Below, piece by piece: positions 10,871 to 23,493 of a DNA stretch of 64,000 nucleotides (the stretch's first letter is position 1; each line of letters begins with the position of its first letter). The notes under the pieces are model-generated. The model was not told the DNA's origin. It ran no database searches and worked only from the letters and a program-made list of their open reading frames with translations. Position numbers and translations under genes: made by a program. Origin of the DNA: Proales similis (lineage: Eukaryota; Rotifera; Eurotatoria; Ploima; Proalidae); NCBI GenBank assembly GCA_019059635.1, contig JAGVRJ010000002.1:310001-374000 (forward strand). Reading direction: 5' to 3'.

Positions 10871-13550
10871 AGGCAACTATTGAGAATTCTAACCTTGAGC
10901 TTGGATTTGTGCGGAGAAATGCGATGATACCAGCTGTGGTCGAGTTCGTTCTGAAAGGCACTCTGCGAAATGAAATTCAGCTGTTTGGCTTCGTAAGCGA
11001 TTTCTTTGTTTGTGGTCGAATCGAACTCGGGTATCAGTTTGTTGAGTGCATCTCTAGCCCACTGCTCGCGTTCCTTGTCCAGGCCGTTCAGACAGCTGAC
11101 GGCCAGGTTCTCGTACTTTCTACAAAAGCATTTCTCTCTCATTATCAAGCAATCGTCCACCTCTTGAGTCGGCTTGTGCTTACTCGGCCAGCGCCAGGAA
11201 GTATTCGTCGTCGTCGTCGAGTATTCGGGCGTAGTTGCGAAATATGTAGGACGCGATCAGAGCAGACGAGATGGGATTCTAATCGAGCGAGTTGTTTGCT
11301 GCATAGACTCAAGTAACGAGTTGGCACTTGCCTTGACGATTCGCAGAAACACATCGGCCATCTCCGGCTTCACCATTAGAATGAAAGTGACGAAGAAATT
11401 CTGCTCGGGCATGTTGGCTGTGACCAAACGGCGGTCAAACGAGCGCACTTGATTTATGTACTCTCGGGTGAAGAAATGATCCACCAGTCGATTGTAAACG
11501 CGGTCTATATTGGCCATCTCGCTCTAAAACGTTTGAATTTGTCCCAAACCCGACGTCAACAAGGAGACGCAACTTACGCCCGATTTGTTGACTATTTTGT
11601 AGACTTTGCTAAAGTGCGTGTTGGCCTGCAGCTGGACAAATTGTTACTCAAATCGAATGTTTGAGCAAATGATAGCATTTCTGTTACCTCTTTTTTGAAG
11701 AGCTTGCTGATGAATAGCTCGTGTCTTTCATAAGCGGATCGACCATCTAACGGCTCAAATTTGAAGCCTTGTTCAATGAACAATTGAACAAACTCGTGCA
11801 AGTTGTTCTCAAGCGCCCTTTCAACCGGCGAATTGAGCGAAAACTTCTAACCATTCAAACGAGCTGTTTGACTCTTTGGGGCAGAAAGGAAAACGGAAGC
11901 GAATCGAACCTCAAGGGCGTCGAGCGCCTGGTCGTCGCTGAATATGAACTCTTTGGCTATGTCGGCTCGGTTGAACGTCATCGAGAGGTCGAGCTTTCTC
12001 AGCACCACTTCGTTGTCGTGCCGCGGCGATTTGAACAATGCCGAAAATATGACTTTGTCCATTTCGAACTGCGTCTGGTCTGGATCGTAGACAGTCAAAT
12101 ACGGCTCGTACTCGTAGTCAAGGATGACCTTGATCATTTCGACCAGCTTGTCGAAATGCTCGTCGCTCTTTATCTCTTTGCCGAACATTTGCTCAACTTT
12201 ATCCTCAAGCTCGTTTACGCTCAATGTCGGCGTTTGAATCAACTCGGCCAGGAGATCGGCACAACGACCAGTTGACTGTTGTTCGCGAGTTTAGAAAAGA
12301 CCAGAATGCCGACGGGCACTCAACTTTACCTTGAATATGACGCAGGACATGTGGTTCCGAACAGCGTCCAGGATGGTCTTGACCGTGTTCACTCCGCCAC
12401 CGATCACAAGCAGAACAATCGGCACCTCACGACGCGTCTCAAGTCCATCGTCGCCCATGTTGGGTCTCAATGCCATTTTAGTCTGTCGTCTGCTTATGGC
12501 CAGCTCGAGGTTGGTGCGAAATGAAATCTCGCCTCCAAAACCTTCGCTCCCGTCGTCCACCATCAGAAAGTAGGAGTGATTCGGATCGATGAAAGCCGCC
12601 TTTTCCTCGCTCGTTGTTTGAAAGTAATAGGGCGCATGGGTGGAAATCGAGTCCCTCTTCCAAGTCGAATTTGTCTCAATCGATCAAAACGCACAACTCG
12701 AGTCGGTTTGCTTACGTTTCGAATGCGCAGGGCGCTTTTGTTACGAATTGTCGGCCAGTTGGTTATTCCCATGACCACTACTCGACGCTGACTGTTTTGG
12801 TAGAACTTTTCGTTTTTGAAGGCCTCGCCGACCAGCTTCATGCAGCCTTTGTTCGAGCCGCCCGTTATTATCCACGCGTTTTCTTCGAGCCCAATTAACT
12901 CATTGAAAGCAAATGAGAACGGCGAAATCCTACCACAGTAAGAGACCACTTTGTAAATGTTTTTGCAGAAAGTCTCCTTAAACTCGTTGCTAATCTTGAG
13001 ATGCGCGCCACCAGTCACCGAGAATATGAGCTCGGGCTCTCTCAGGTTCCAGCATCTGCTGAATATGGTGGCAACGTCATCGCAGCTCGTCTCTGACGAC
13101 AGACGAAGGTACTGAGCATTCATGATGCATGAAGCAGGCGAAGAACAAACAAATTTGAGGGAAATGCTCTTGCCTTGGCCACATTTTCCTCGTAATTTTG
13201 AAACACAACTTCGCCATATGCGTCAGTGAGGTCGTTCGATGGCCTTTTGCTCAATGATCTTGGACTTGGTGACAACTCGGCCTCTGATCTACACAAACAA
13301 CGAGCTGATTTGTGGCGAGTGTGCACTGCTTCGACCAACCGGCCACCTACCGATAAGTTCTCTTCTTCTTAATACGCAGCTTGCTCACCCAATAGTCCAT
13401 GCTCTGGGCGCAATTCTTATTTGGCGTAAAAGGAACAAAAATACGACCAAAATTCGAGGAAAGGAAGCTTCTTACTTCGTTGACTTGTCGTTCACGCTCA
13501 TCAAGGCTTATTATCTCATGCCTATCTGACAGCGAGCGTTCAACTGCCAT
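9117..13550 (-). CDS. TRPM-family cation channel, short-tailed
   Basis: Twenty exons with continuous phase give about 1,087 residues. The N-terminal TRPM homology region shows TDAYGEVVFQ, LIFSVTGGAHLKI, NAWIITGGSNKGCMK and the STGRCADLLAEL turn. Later come NPISSALIAS and FYLAFLAILSYVAL (S1), EIILIVCVFSFSIEEI (S2), S3, then S4-S5. The pore helix reads FFPAFYIIGGEHY, followed by a turret with two Cys (DCDAELSADFDYGC). S6 contains TILLINLLIAMF, and a TRP helix follows (RLWKFQLYELVNEY, then RPFLPPP). Only about 60 residues remain before the stop, so there is no Nudix, kinase or long coiled-coil domain. TRPM channels are plasma-membrane or endosomal cation channels. Two introns start with GC. Which TRPM subclass it belongs to is not settled. 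Confidence 0.92.
10834..10865. repeat. (GA)n/(CT)n microsatellite inside a TRPM intron
   Basis: A 32-bp perfect GA run (CT on the coding strand) lies in the intron between TRPM exons 12 and 13. As a CT tract on the coding strand it could lengthen the polypyrimidine region of that intron, which at 92 bp is longer than its neighbours. Confidence 0.9.
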
Positions 13551-14251
13551 TCTTTGAATCCTCAGAGTCGACGTCGCCTTTTGAAGTTGCTCGCTCGATT
13601 TGAAGCCCTCGCTTGAACAGTCCGCTCTCTGATTAGATCACACGTGGGCGTCATTAAGGGGTCAGAGTGAGAACAAAATGAGAAAAGAAAATTATTGTCG
13701 CATTGCCATGGTTTTCGCCTCTTTTTTATTTTATCTCCGCGGCTTGTAGGCAAACAGAGAGCGCGGAGTAAGATAGCCAAGAGAACAGATGGTGCGATTT
13801 ATCGGCGCTTGCACACGAGAAAAAATTGTTTTGAGAAATTGATAAAAAAAAGGTAGAAGAGAAGAATTTGAATTTAAGGGATTTTTGCCTGCCCCTCTGG
13901 TCTGCTTCATCGTTCAATACCTTTCAATCAATTTCGAAATCGTCAAGAAACAAAGAGAAGCACAACGCCAGAGAGAGAGAGAGAGAAAGAGAGAGGGAGG
14001 AGAGTTAGAGCTGAGCCGTGATGAGAATGAGTGCTGGGCAACTTTTCTCTGCATTTAAGTCTATTTCAATCGGTCGAGTTGTTTTATTCAAGCCCAAGAG
14101 ATCACAGTCCATGCTCGTTTTGATTTATGCCCTTTTCAGCTCTTTGCCTGCTCTCTCTTTGGTCTACTACTCTTGTTTATGTTTGATAATTAAATTTTAT
14201 TGTGGCCAACAATTTAATTCCAAAAGTGATTCTGAGCTGCTCGCCCCGGCT
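13551..14251. other. Intergenic region with a GA repeat
   Basis: This 700-bp interval upstream of TRPM and downstream of the EFCAB6-like gene contains no convincing coding frame. It has an imperfect GA tract at about 13970-13999. The TRPM promoter should lie here. Confidence 0.55.
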
Positions 14252-17200
14252 CTAGGGCAGTCGATATTCGAACGAGCCGAGTTCGTACAGAGTGTCGCAG
14301 AAATGCAAATAGTTTATGTCATACCGAGTGCCGATCAGAGCTCTGAATCGCTTGCAAATCGCCTCCAGCTCGCAGTCGTTTAGCATCGAGGCCAGCTTGA
14401 GTTCGGTGAGTACTCGTCTGAACTGGTTCTGAGTGACAAAGCCATTCTTGACCCGGTCAAAGTCTTCGAATCCGGGAAACAGCTGCATGCGGTTCTTTTG
14501 CACGCGCTCGGCCAGTCTCCTTAGCGCCTGCTCGCTTCTGTCCTCTTCGTCTGGCGTCAGCTTGTTCTCATAAACTGGTTTCTTCGCCTTGAACTTTTCC
14601 GAGCTCAGCAGCGGATTCTTTTCCAACTGATTCTGTCCGAACGCCGTCTCGACCTCTTGACACAGTCGTTTGTATTCAACTGTGCGCTCATCTTTGTCGG
14701 ACGTGAAACTATGAATTATTGAAGGTGAATGTCGGCGGTAGGCAATCTAGAAATGGGCTTACTATTGAACAAGAATTTCAATCTCACTGTTCTGAAGATC
14801 CAAATCGCAGAGGTTTAGAGCGCGAACAAACGTCTCGCGTGGCAGTCGACCTGAGTTGAGCTTGTCATGGTCTCTTAGCCATTCGTAAATGCTCACTCGC
14901 TTCTTGTAAACCTTAAACGAGTCGAATCAACAATTTGAATGGCCGAATTCAACTGGCGCTCTCTCCAAACTCACTCGGTCTTTGATCTTTTCCACTATTG
15001 ACTGAACACTTGTGAGCGGATCGTATTCGCCCAGCACTTTCTGTCCGTTCAATTTGCTCAGCTCTTGCTTGAACTGTTCGTATTTGGCCGGCTCGATTTG
15101 AGGCGGCTGCAGCTCGGTCAAGAACGCCGAGTAGTTGAATCCGATCTGATCGATGTACTTGGCAAGCAGCAGGCTGCTCTCATTCTCGTCCATTGGAATC
15201 GAGAGTCGCGACATGCACTGAAAGAACTGAGCCTTGGTCACGTGACCTCGATTCAGCCTGATGGTGGTTGTCGTTTAGCATGGCGACTAACTGACACTAA
15301 TCCAAAAGGCTTACTTGTCAAAATCTTTGAACGGCGTCCAGCATTCTAGACGTCGATTGCTGACGTTTTCTTTCATTGCAGCGATTATGGCTTCTACTTG
15401 ACGGTTCTCGTCTGAGCCGCACGATCGAGTGCCAGGCGGCGGAAGGACAAAACGTTGGCTGGGCAACACCGTCTGGTTTGGATCTTTTTCGAGCTCTCGC
15501 TTGGTGAACACTGACTCAATGTCGGCCTCGAATCGGCGCCAGTTGATTTGTGGCGGCAAATCTTGCTGGTAATAAAGACAGCAGAGCGCCTCGACCTCTG
15601 CGTCATTGAGCGACAATGCGCCAAGCGAGCTCAGCCCGAACGAGCTGAGTGCGCGAACAAATCGAGTTTTGGTGACCAGTCCCGAGCTGAGCGGGTCATA
15701 ATCCTGAAAGAACTCTTTCACTCTCAGCCTTTTGCCGAGTGCATAGGCTCGAATCCGAGCCAGCAAATCGTCCAAATTCACAGACGAAATGTCAATCTCT
15801 TTTTGCGCTGGCTCCGATTTGCTTGGCTGCTCGTCAGCAAAAGCATCCTCAATGCGACTGGCAGTAAATTCTTCAAAAAGTTTGTTCACATCACAATCAC
15901 CAGGGTTTAGGTTTAGGTCCATCAGCAGGGTCGAACTTACCTTCGTCAACAGACTGGCAAAACGCCGGATAGTTTATGTCGCCTGTGACGGGGTCTTCAA
16001 ATTTGCGGCAAATCAGATCGAACTCGCGATTAGACGGCAGCAAACAAAGAGTGGACAGAGCCCGGCCGAACTGAAGCTTCGTTATGTTGCGGCTGAATGC
16101 TGTGCTCTTTTTTTTTTTTTTGGCGTTTAAAGTGGAAAATGAATCAATCTCTGACGCAGGTCAATTACCCGATCGAAGTCTTTGAGGAACGGGAACAGTT
16201 GAATTTTGTACTTGCGCACTTTTTCTCTGATCTTGGACAATATGAGCACCAGCTCGCTTTCTTCAGCCGGACTCATTGTTCCATTCAAAGTCTTGCGGAA
16301 AAGTTGCCATTAGGCTTGAACGGAGGCAAAAGACTCGAACGGAGCCAACCTTGGAGAGGAGACCTCGCGCTGGACGCACAACATTGGCCAGAGGCTTCTT
16401 CTCCATCTCGGCGATGTTGAACGCGTTCTCGACTGTGCTCACAAACGAGCGGTAATCGACGCGGTCGAATGTAGATCGGTAGAACTCGATTAGCTGAAGG
16501 ATGTCTTGGCGGCACAAATTGGCGGCCTTTTTCACATCGGTGGACAAGGCGCTTTCGAACTGGCGATCAGTGACGAGGCCACTTCGCAAGCGATCGTAGT
16601 CCTTGAAAAAGTCGCCGATGCGGATGCCTTGCTTGTGTGAGGCGATCGAAATGCGCTCGACAATCTCCTGAATGGAGAGCACTCGCTCCTGCATCAAAGC
16701 CAAGTTAGTTCAAACTCAATTCTTCTCTACTTTGACTATAAACTAGCTCACCGACGCTCGGTATGAGCCGCTCGACTCGCCGTTCATTTCCGGCTCTGGC
16801 TGATTCGCCTCTGCATTGCTCGATTTCAAGTGGTTGTAGAAATTTAGATAATTGACCGAGTTCTTGCGCGACGGGTCTCTGTAGCGTCTAATCAGAAGAG
16901 AGAACTCGTCCTCGCTAAGAACTGGCTCGGTGAGCGCGCGTCGGAATTGACTCTCCGACACAATGCCGATGTTGTTGCGGTCAAAGTCACGAAAGCAGGC
17001 GAGCACGTCCAAGTTTTTCTTGTTGTAGTACTCGTTGAGAAAGAGCAATAGCTGCTCGAGTGAATTGAACTCTCGCTTGTCTAGATCGTCGTTCAGCGAG
17101 CGAATGCTTCCCAAGTACTCGGGAGTTTGAACGATTTGCGAGTAGGGATCGGCGCCAAAGTCGGTCTCTTGAAAGCCTTTTAGGGTTCGTTCATCAGTTA

Positions 17201-17558
17201 GTCGAAAAGCGAGACCAGGATGGCAGAGTGCAGTTCAGACCTTGATTGACACGATCACAAAACTGTTTGTAATTGACCGTCTGATTATTCCTTAGGTCAT
17301 ATTTCAATGTCAGCTGTTCAATTTCGCCGTCGCTCAGGCTGTTGCGAAGCATTTGATTTAGAACGCGACGGAACTGATTCTCTTCAGAGAAAAAAATTGC
17401 AAGAGAAATCTCGAGGCAAAGGACACGAAATTGACATGCATACTCGAAATGTATCCACTTCGTAGCCGATCGTAGTCGATGAAGTATTCGCTCAGACGCA
17501 CGCCGACCGACTCGGCTTGAATGCGAACTTTGTCCTCCAAGCTCAGGCTCCTATTCAT
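14252..17558 (-). CDS. EFCAB6-like protein with eight degenerate EF-hand repeats
   Basis: Ten exons with consistent phases run from ATG at 17558 to TAG at 14252, about 870 residues. At least eight repeats share a pattern such as FxDYDRLRSGxVTxxQFxxAL: residues near YFIDYDRLRSGYI, CFRDFDRNNIGIV, FFKDYDRLRSGLV, FLKDFDR, FFQDYDPLSSGLV, PFKDFDKLNRGHV, WLRDHDKLNSGRL and GFEDFDRVKNGFV. The loops keep Asp at positions 1 and 3 but have a spaced Gly, so most probably bind calcium poorly. Repeated degenerate EF-hands alternating with INYxxF-type strands are characteristic of EFCAB6 (DJBP), which I recall as a protein of ciliary doublet microtubules and sperm. No signal peptide or membrane helix is present. 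The exact family member is less sure than the EF-hand repeat structure. Confidence 0.78.
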
Positions 17559-17927
17559 TGAAATTTAATCCTATCTCTTCAACTGACCATCTCTGAGCGG
17601 CTCAAAGTTACCTCATCTCAACCAACACAGTTGTTTCTTTTTCGTTAAACGTACACACAAACGCAGCCTGCCTGATAAAGCGCTTGGTGGAGTAAGCATT
17701 ATTTAAGTTGCCAACCGGTTGCTTGGTGACCAGCTGCCGCCCCTATCAACCCACCTAAACAATCGTTTTAACCAGTTTTCACTCAGCCACAAGCACCAGT
17801 CACTCGAGCGGTGTTCACGCAACCAGCGTTCATTCGACTGAAATTCGTTTCACTTTTTTATTTTCATTCTCATCCGAGCTACTTCAAGGTAGTGCCCACC
17901 TGCCATCTCGAGCAAGCCAAACAAAGT

Positions 17928-18827
17928 CTAGCGAACAAGTGGTCGCGGTGGATTTAATAAATTGTTGAAAAGCATTCGCATTTTGATTTTAATAAACTCC
18001 TGCAGAATGGTTTGCAATTGGCTGGACGCAGCTTGATCGCACTGCTCTACTTCGCCTGTGTGAAGTGTAGAGTCCTGTTTCGGCTCTTTTTTGGCCTCTT
18101 TGCTTGAATTTTGATTGGATTTATGCTTCGCTCGGGCCACAGCATTCGTCGAGCTGGTAGCCTTGTTGAAGTTGGCCGGGCAGCTCAGTCGCTTCAGGTT
18201 TCTGCATCGCTTCCGCTTGCCGCTGTTGAATATTGATTTCACGTCTTCCCAGGCGTTTGCCAGATTCTCATCGTTGCACGCATTCACAAGCGAAATATGC
18301 TTTCGCCACGAGTTCAAGTTCATCGCTTCGGTCGGAGTGAAGCGCAGGCCGGGCATCGAATGCCAGTGCAGAACGAACTTATTCGGCGAGAACATGGCCT
18401 TGCAGAGACGACACCGAACGCATTTTGCTCGACTGCTGTTGTAGCGCGACGGAAAGAACGTGCCCACACAGCCGTAGCCGCAGTTGTGCTCTATTTCGAA
18501 CGAGAGATCGTCCGGCAGACTCATGGGACCGGTCTCGTCCAGGAATGAGCGGACCAGACGATTGGCCTCTCTCAATGTGATCAGTCCACATCGGCGAGAA
18601 GTGGACGGCATTGCGCCCATGCTTCTGAACAAGTCGAGCTGCTCCGGAGAGCAGGGAGAACAGCTTATGCCGAGCGCCACTCGTCGATTGTGAATCTCAT
18701 TGTAAGTGAACTTGGCCAGCAGTTTACTGGACAACTGCGCCAGACATATTCGCTTCTTGCCGTCAATCTCAATAGACACAAAGCGCTCACCTTTGATTTC
18801 TTCAAAGTCGAGCTTGCTCTTCTCCAT
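17928..18827 (-). CDS. SKOR/Fussel-type Ski-family transcriptional co-repressor
   Basis: A single exon encodes 299 residues. Residues about 20-95 form the Ski/Sno/Dac domain (GKKRICLAQLSSKLLAKF, YNEIHNRRVALGI, SMGAMPSTSRRCGLITLREA). Residues about 105-200 form the c-SKI SMAD4-binding/SAND-like domain (EIEHNCGYGCVGTFFPSRYN, SSRAKCVRCRLCKAMFSPNKF, LNSWRKHISL) with its Cys/His zinc ligands. The block CLAQ-SxxLLxKFxYNEIHNRRVALGI is closer to SKOR/Fussel than to Ski, Sno or Dach. The remainder is a basic, Ser/Lys-rich tail without the long coiled coil of Ski. Family members are nuclear repressors in the BMP/TGF-beta pathway and in neurons. Intronless structure and small size contrast with its multi-exon neighbours. 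Confidence 0.9.
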   Translation of the reverse strand: MEKSKLDFEEIKGERFVSIEIDGKKRICLAQLSSKLLAKFTYNEIHNRRVALGISCSPCSPEQLDLFRSMGAMPSTSRRCGLITLREANRLVRSFLDETGPMSLPDDLSFEIEHNCGYGCVGTFFPSRYNSSRAKCVRCRLCKAMFSPNKFVLHWHSMPGLRFTPTEAMNLNSWRKHISLVNACNDENLANAWEDVKSIFNSGKRKRCRNLKRLSCPANFNKATSSTNAVARAKHKSNQNSSKEAKKEPKQDSTLHTGEVEQCDQAASSQLQTILQEFIKIKMRMLFNNLLNPPRPLVR

Positions 18828-19592
18828 TATTGGCTTTTAATCAGTGCCGCCCAGCTCTCTTCGCTTCCTATCAATTTAACAACAGCCGAAAGCCGACTAA
18901 TCCCAGCTTAGGCTTGAAATAAGCGACGCCAATTTTCTTAATTACACTTCTGACTAAAGCCGTATCAGCTCCGGTGAGTGAGCGGCCAATTGCAGAGCTA
19001 GCGAGTCAACAGGCTGTTAAATCATTTTGATGCTCGAAATTAGAAAAATTGCTGCTCACACACACACAGACAGCGAAGCGCTAGATTTAGCCGTCGACTA
19101 CTTGTGCCTTTTACTCTTGATTCGTTCTCTACTCTCGCTTCGATAAGTGAGCGTAAATGCACAATTTTCTGATCAACTCGTCTCTTCTGCCGTTTCTATT
19201 CATCGCTAATCTAATTGATTTAAAAGGCAAGCAGCGAGATTGCACTCATGCACTGGCACTCGCTTTAAGAGATCGTCTTTTGAGTGCACACCTCCGGCCA
19301 CGCGTCATTAAGCACACGAGCACATTTCGCTTCAATCGGCTCTGCGTCATTGCGGTTGTCTACACTCCGGGATGATTCACTTATCTGACGTCAATCTATT
19401 TTTGGGGCCAATCTCCAACGGCCGGACGGTTCAAGTTCAGACGACGACGCGAGGCCCAAAAATGAAACCGAGCCGGAACTTGTTTGCCAGTTTGCTTTTA
19501 TAGAATTTAAATAGAATAGAAAATGAATGATAGCAAAGAGAAGAATAGAAAAATGAGAATGATTGAATAGAGAGTGTCTGGAGGTGATGTGA
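18828..19592. other. Intergenic region
   Basis: About 0.76 kb between the SKOR start and the UVRAG-like stop. No frame has gene-like features. It includes a short (CA)n run near 19058-19070 and AT-rich segments. Confidence 0.5.
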
Positions 19593-20480
19593 CTAGATGA
19601 CGGACGTGTTTGGCTCGTCGCCGGACTTGTTGAACTGCTGAAAGAACCAGTTCAGATTGGCGAGGCCGTCGTTGGGATCTATGTTTCGATAGGTGTCGAA
19701 TTGAGCCCTCAGCTGAGCCAGATTGCGGTTCAACAGTGACACGGCAAACGGAAAATACTCGTCCTGAGGCGTGTTTTGCCTGAACAGAGCCAGCTCTCTG
19801 AACTCCTTGTCGCCGAAGCGTTCGATTACAAGAGAGCGCGAGCTTCTGTACACAAGCGGATGCCGCAAAGGCTTGCACAGAATGTCCGCCAATAGGATGG
19901 TGGCGTGCACCATGTGTCCGAGTGCAATTGAATTGCCTTGCTCCAACTGACTTGAGTTGACATCGCGTAGCTCTAGCTTGGCGTTCACAATCGTCAGATA
20001 TTTCGAGTTGGCCTTCGTCCGTCTGATGTGAAACACGCCGCTCAGCTCCTTGATCATTTGGCCTTGTCGGAATCTCAGGCTGGCGCAGAGCAGCTGGTGC
20101 TGTTTGTACAAGTCTTGATTCTGACGATGCCTTTGCTCGCACTGGGCCTGAACTTGTTCGAGTTGATGTTCGACTGAGATGATCCTTTGCTCGATTTGCT
20201 CGTTTCTGGCCGACTGCTGGCTGTTGCAGGCGTTCAGATTGGCAATCGAGGCGTTCAGCTGTTCAATTCTGTTTTGATAGGCGCGAATCTGCGAGCGCTT
20301 TTGCTCGAGCTTTTGCTTTGCCTGCAGCGAGCGATAGAACGCGTCGTGGCGAGCGACGCATTTCAGCTTCACCGCGCTCGTCTTGGCGCTCGTCTCCTGA
20401 ATGACGCGCTGATACTCGCGCAGGCGCAGCAGTAGGTTCAGACTGTAAGAGTTCTTGATCTGCTCCTCTTGCTTAGCCAT
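19593..20480 (-). CDS. UVRAG: UVRAG/Vps38-like autophagy and endosome protein
   Basis: One exon, 295 residues, from ATG at 20480 to the stop at 19593. Residues about 50-155 are a Gln/Glu-rich coiled coil. After it come LSGVFHIRRT, a strand pair, then GHMVHATILLADILCKPLRH, PLVYRSSRSLVIERF and FPFAVSLLNRNLAQLRAQ. This coiled coil plus BARA2-like pattern (amphipathic helix, PLRxPxxxxSRSLV, LLNxNIAQLR) is that of UVRAG, the Beclin-1 partner that specifies PI3K complex II for endosomal and autophagic PI3P. Human UVRAG has an N-terminal C2 domain and a long tail; neither is encoded here, and no upstream exon was recognised. ATG14 is the main alternative, but the SRSLV/NRNLAQLR block favours UVRAG. 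Confidence 0.8.
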   Translation of the reverse strand: MAKQEEQIKNSYSLNLLLRLREYQRVIQETSAKTSAVKLKCVARHDAFYRSLQAKQKLEQKRSQIRAYQNRIEQLNASIANLNACNSQQSARNEQIEQRIISVEHQLEQVQAQCEQRHRQNQDLYKQHQLLCASLRFRQGQMIKELSGVFHIRRTKANSKYLTIVNAKLELRDVNSSQLEQGNSIALGHMVHATILLADILCKPLRHPLVYRSSRSLVIERFGDKEFRELALFRQNTPQDEYFPFAVSLLNRNLAQLRAQFDTYRNIDPNDGLANLNWFFQQFNKSGDEPNTSVI

Positions 20481-21307
20481 TTGTTACACGCCAACACCGC
20501 TCGCCATCAATCTTGCTCTTTGCCTCTTTTGTTATCTATGCGCGCGTCAACCACCGCCCGTTGCCTATCATCGCCAATGCTCGCCTCGTTCGAGACCTGA
20601 TTCAGCTCGGGCGAGCACTTGGTTTTCAGCGGAGCATTCGCTTCAAATTAAACGTAACAAATTCATTTCTTTTAAAACTCTTCTATTCTTCTTTTTCTTT
20701 TATGAATTCTTGAAACGCTCTTGATCGACTCTGCAGTCGGCTCTTCTCTCAAGTCCTTTCTGCTCTCAAATTGGTTGGTTCAGTTGAGCCTAATAGACAA
20801 ACTGGACGACTGTTATCAAGTTTATTCAATTAAATTAAAGTCTGTTTTAGTTGAGGCAAACATGATCGTCGCCAAGACCTGGACGCACTTTTCCATACTT
20901 GCCAGCGAACATGAATAATCTTAACCAAATCGAATGAAACATAACAATGAGAAGAAAATAAACAGAAAAAAGGAAATGAAAAACTGCGACAAACATAGAA
21001 TAGATTGAAGAAGAATGTTGTTTAAAGTGTGCGCCGATAAGTGCCGTCGCCCGCCACTCTACCAAGCTGTCAGCAGGTAAAGATCAGACAGAACGAGAGA
21101 CAAAGAGAGAGAGAGAGAGAGCAACGGGAACAAGAAATATTTGTTGGTTTTTAAAAACAGCCGCGGTGAATTCTTTCTAACTTGAGGCGTGCTGAGGTTC
21201 TTCGGCGTTATGTTGTCAGATTATCACGATAATCGAAAGTCAATCAAGTTATTTGTTTCATGTTCGGATAGTCTTTTCTTTCATTTAACAACGTGGACGA
21301 TTGTTTC
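20481..21307. other. Intergenic region
   Basis: An 0.83-kb interval with AT-rich sequence and a GA tract at about 21105-21121. No coding frame with support. It should include the UVRAG-like promoter and the GOLPH3 3' UTR. Confidence 0.5.
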
Positions 21308-23493
<2,186 letters not shown>

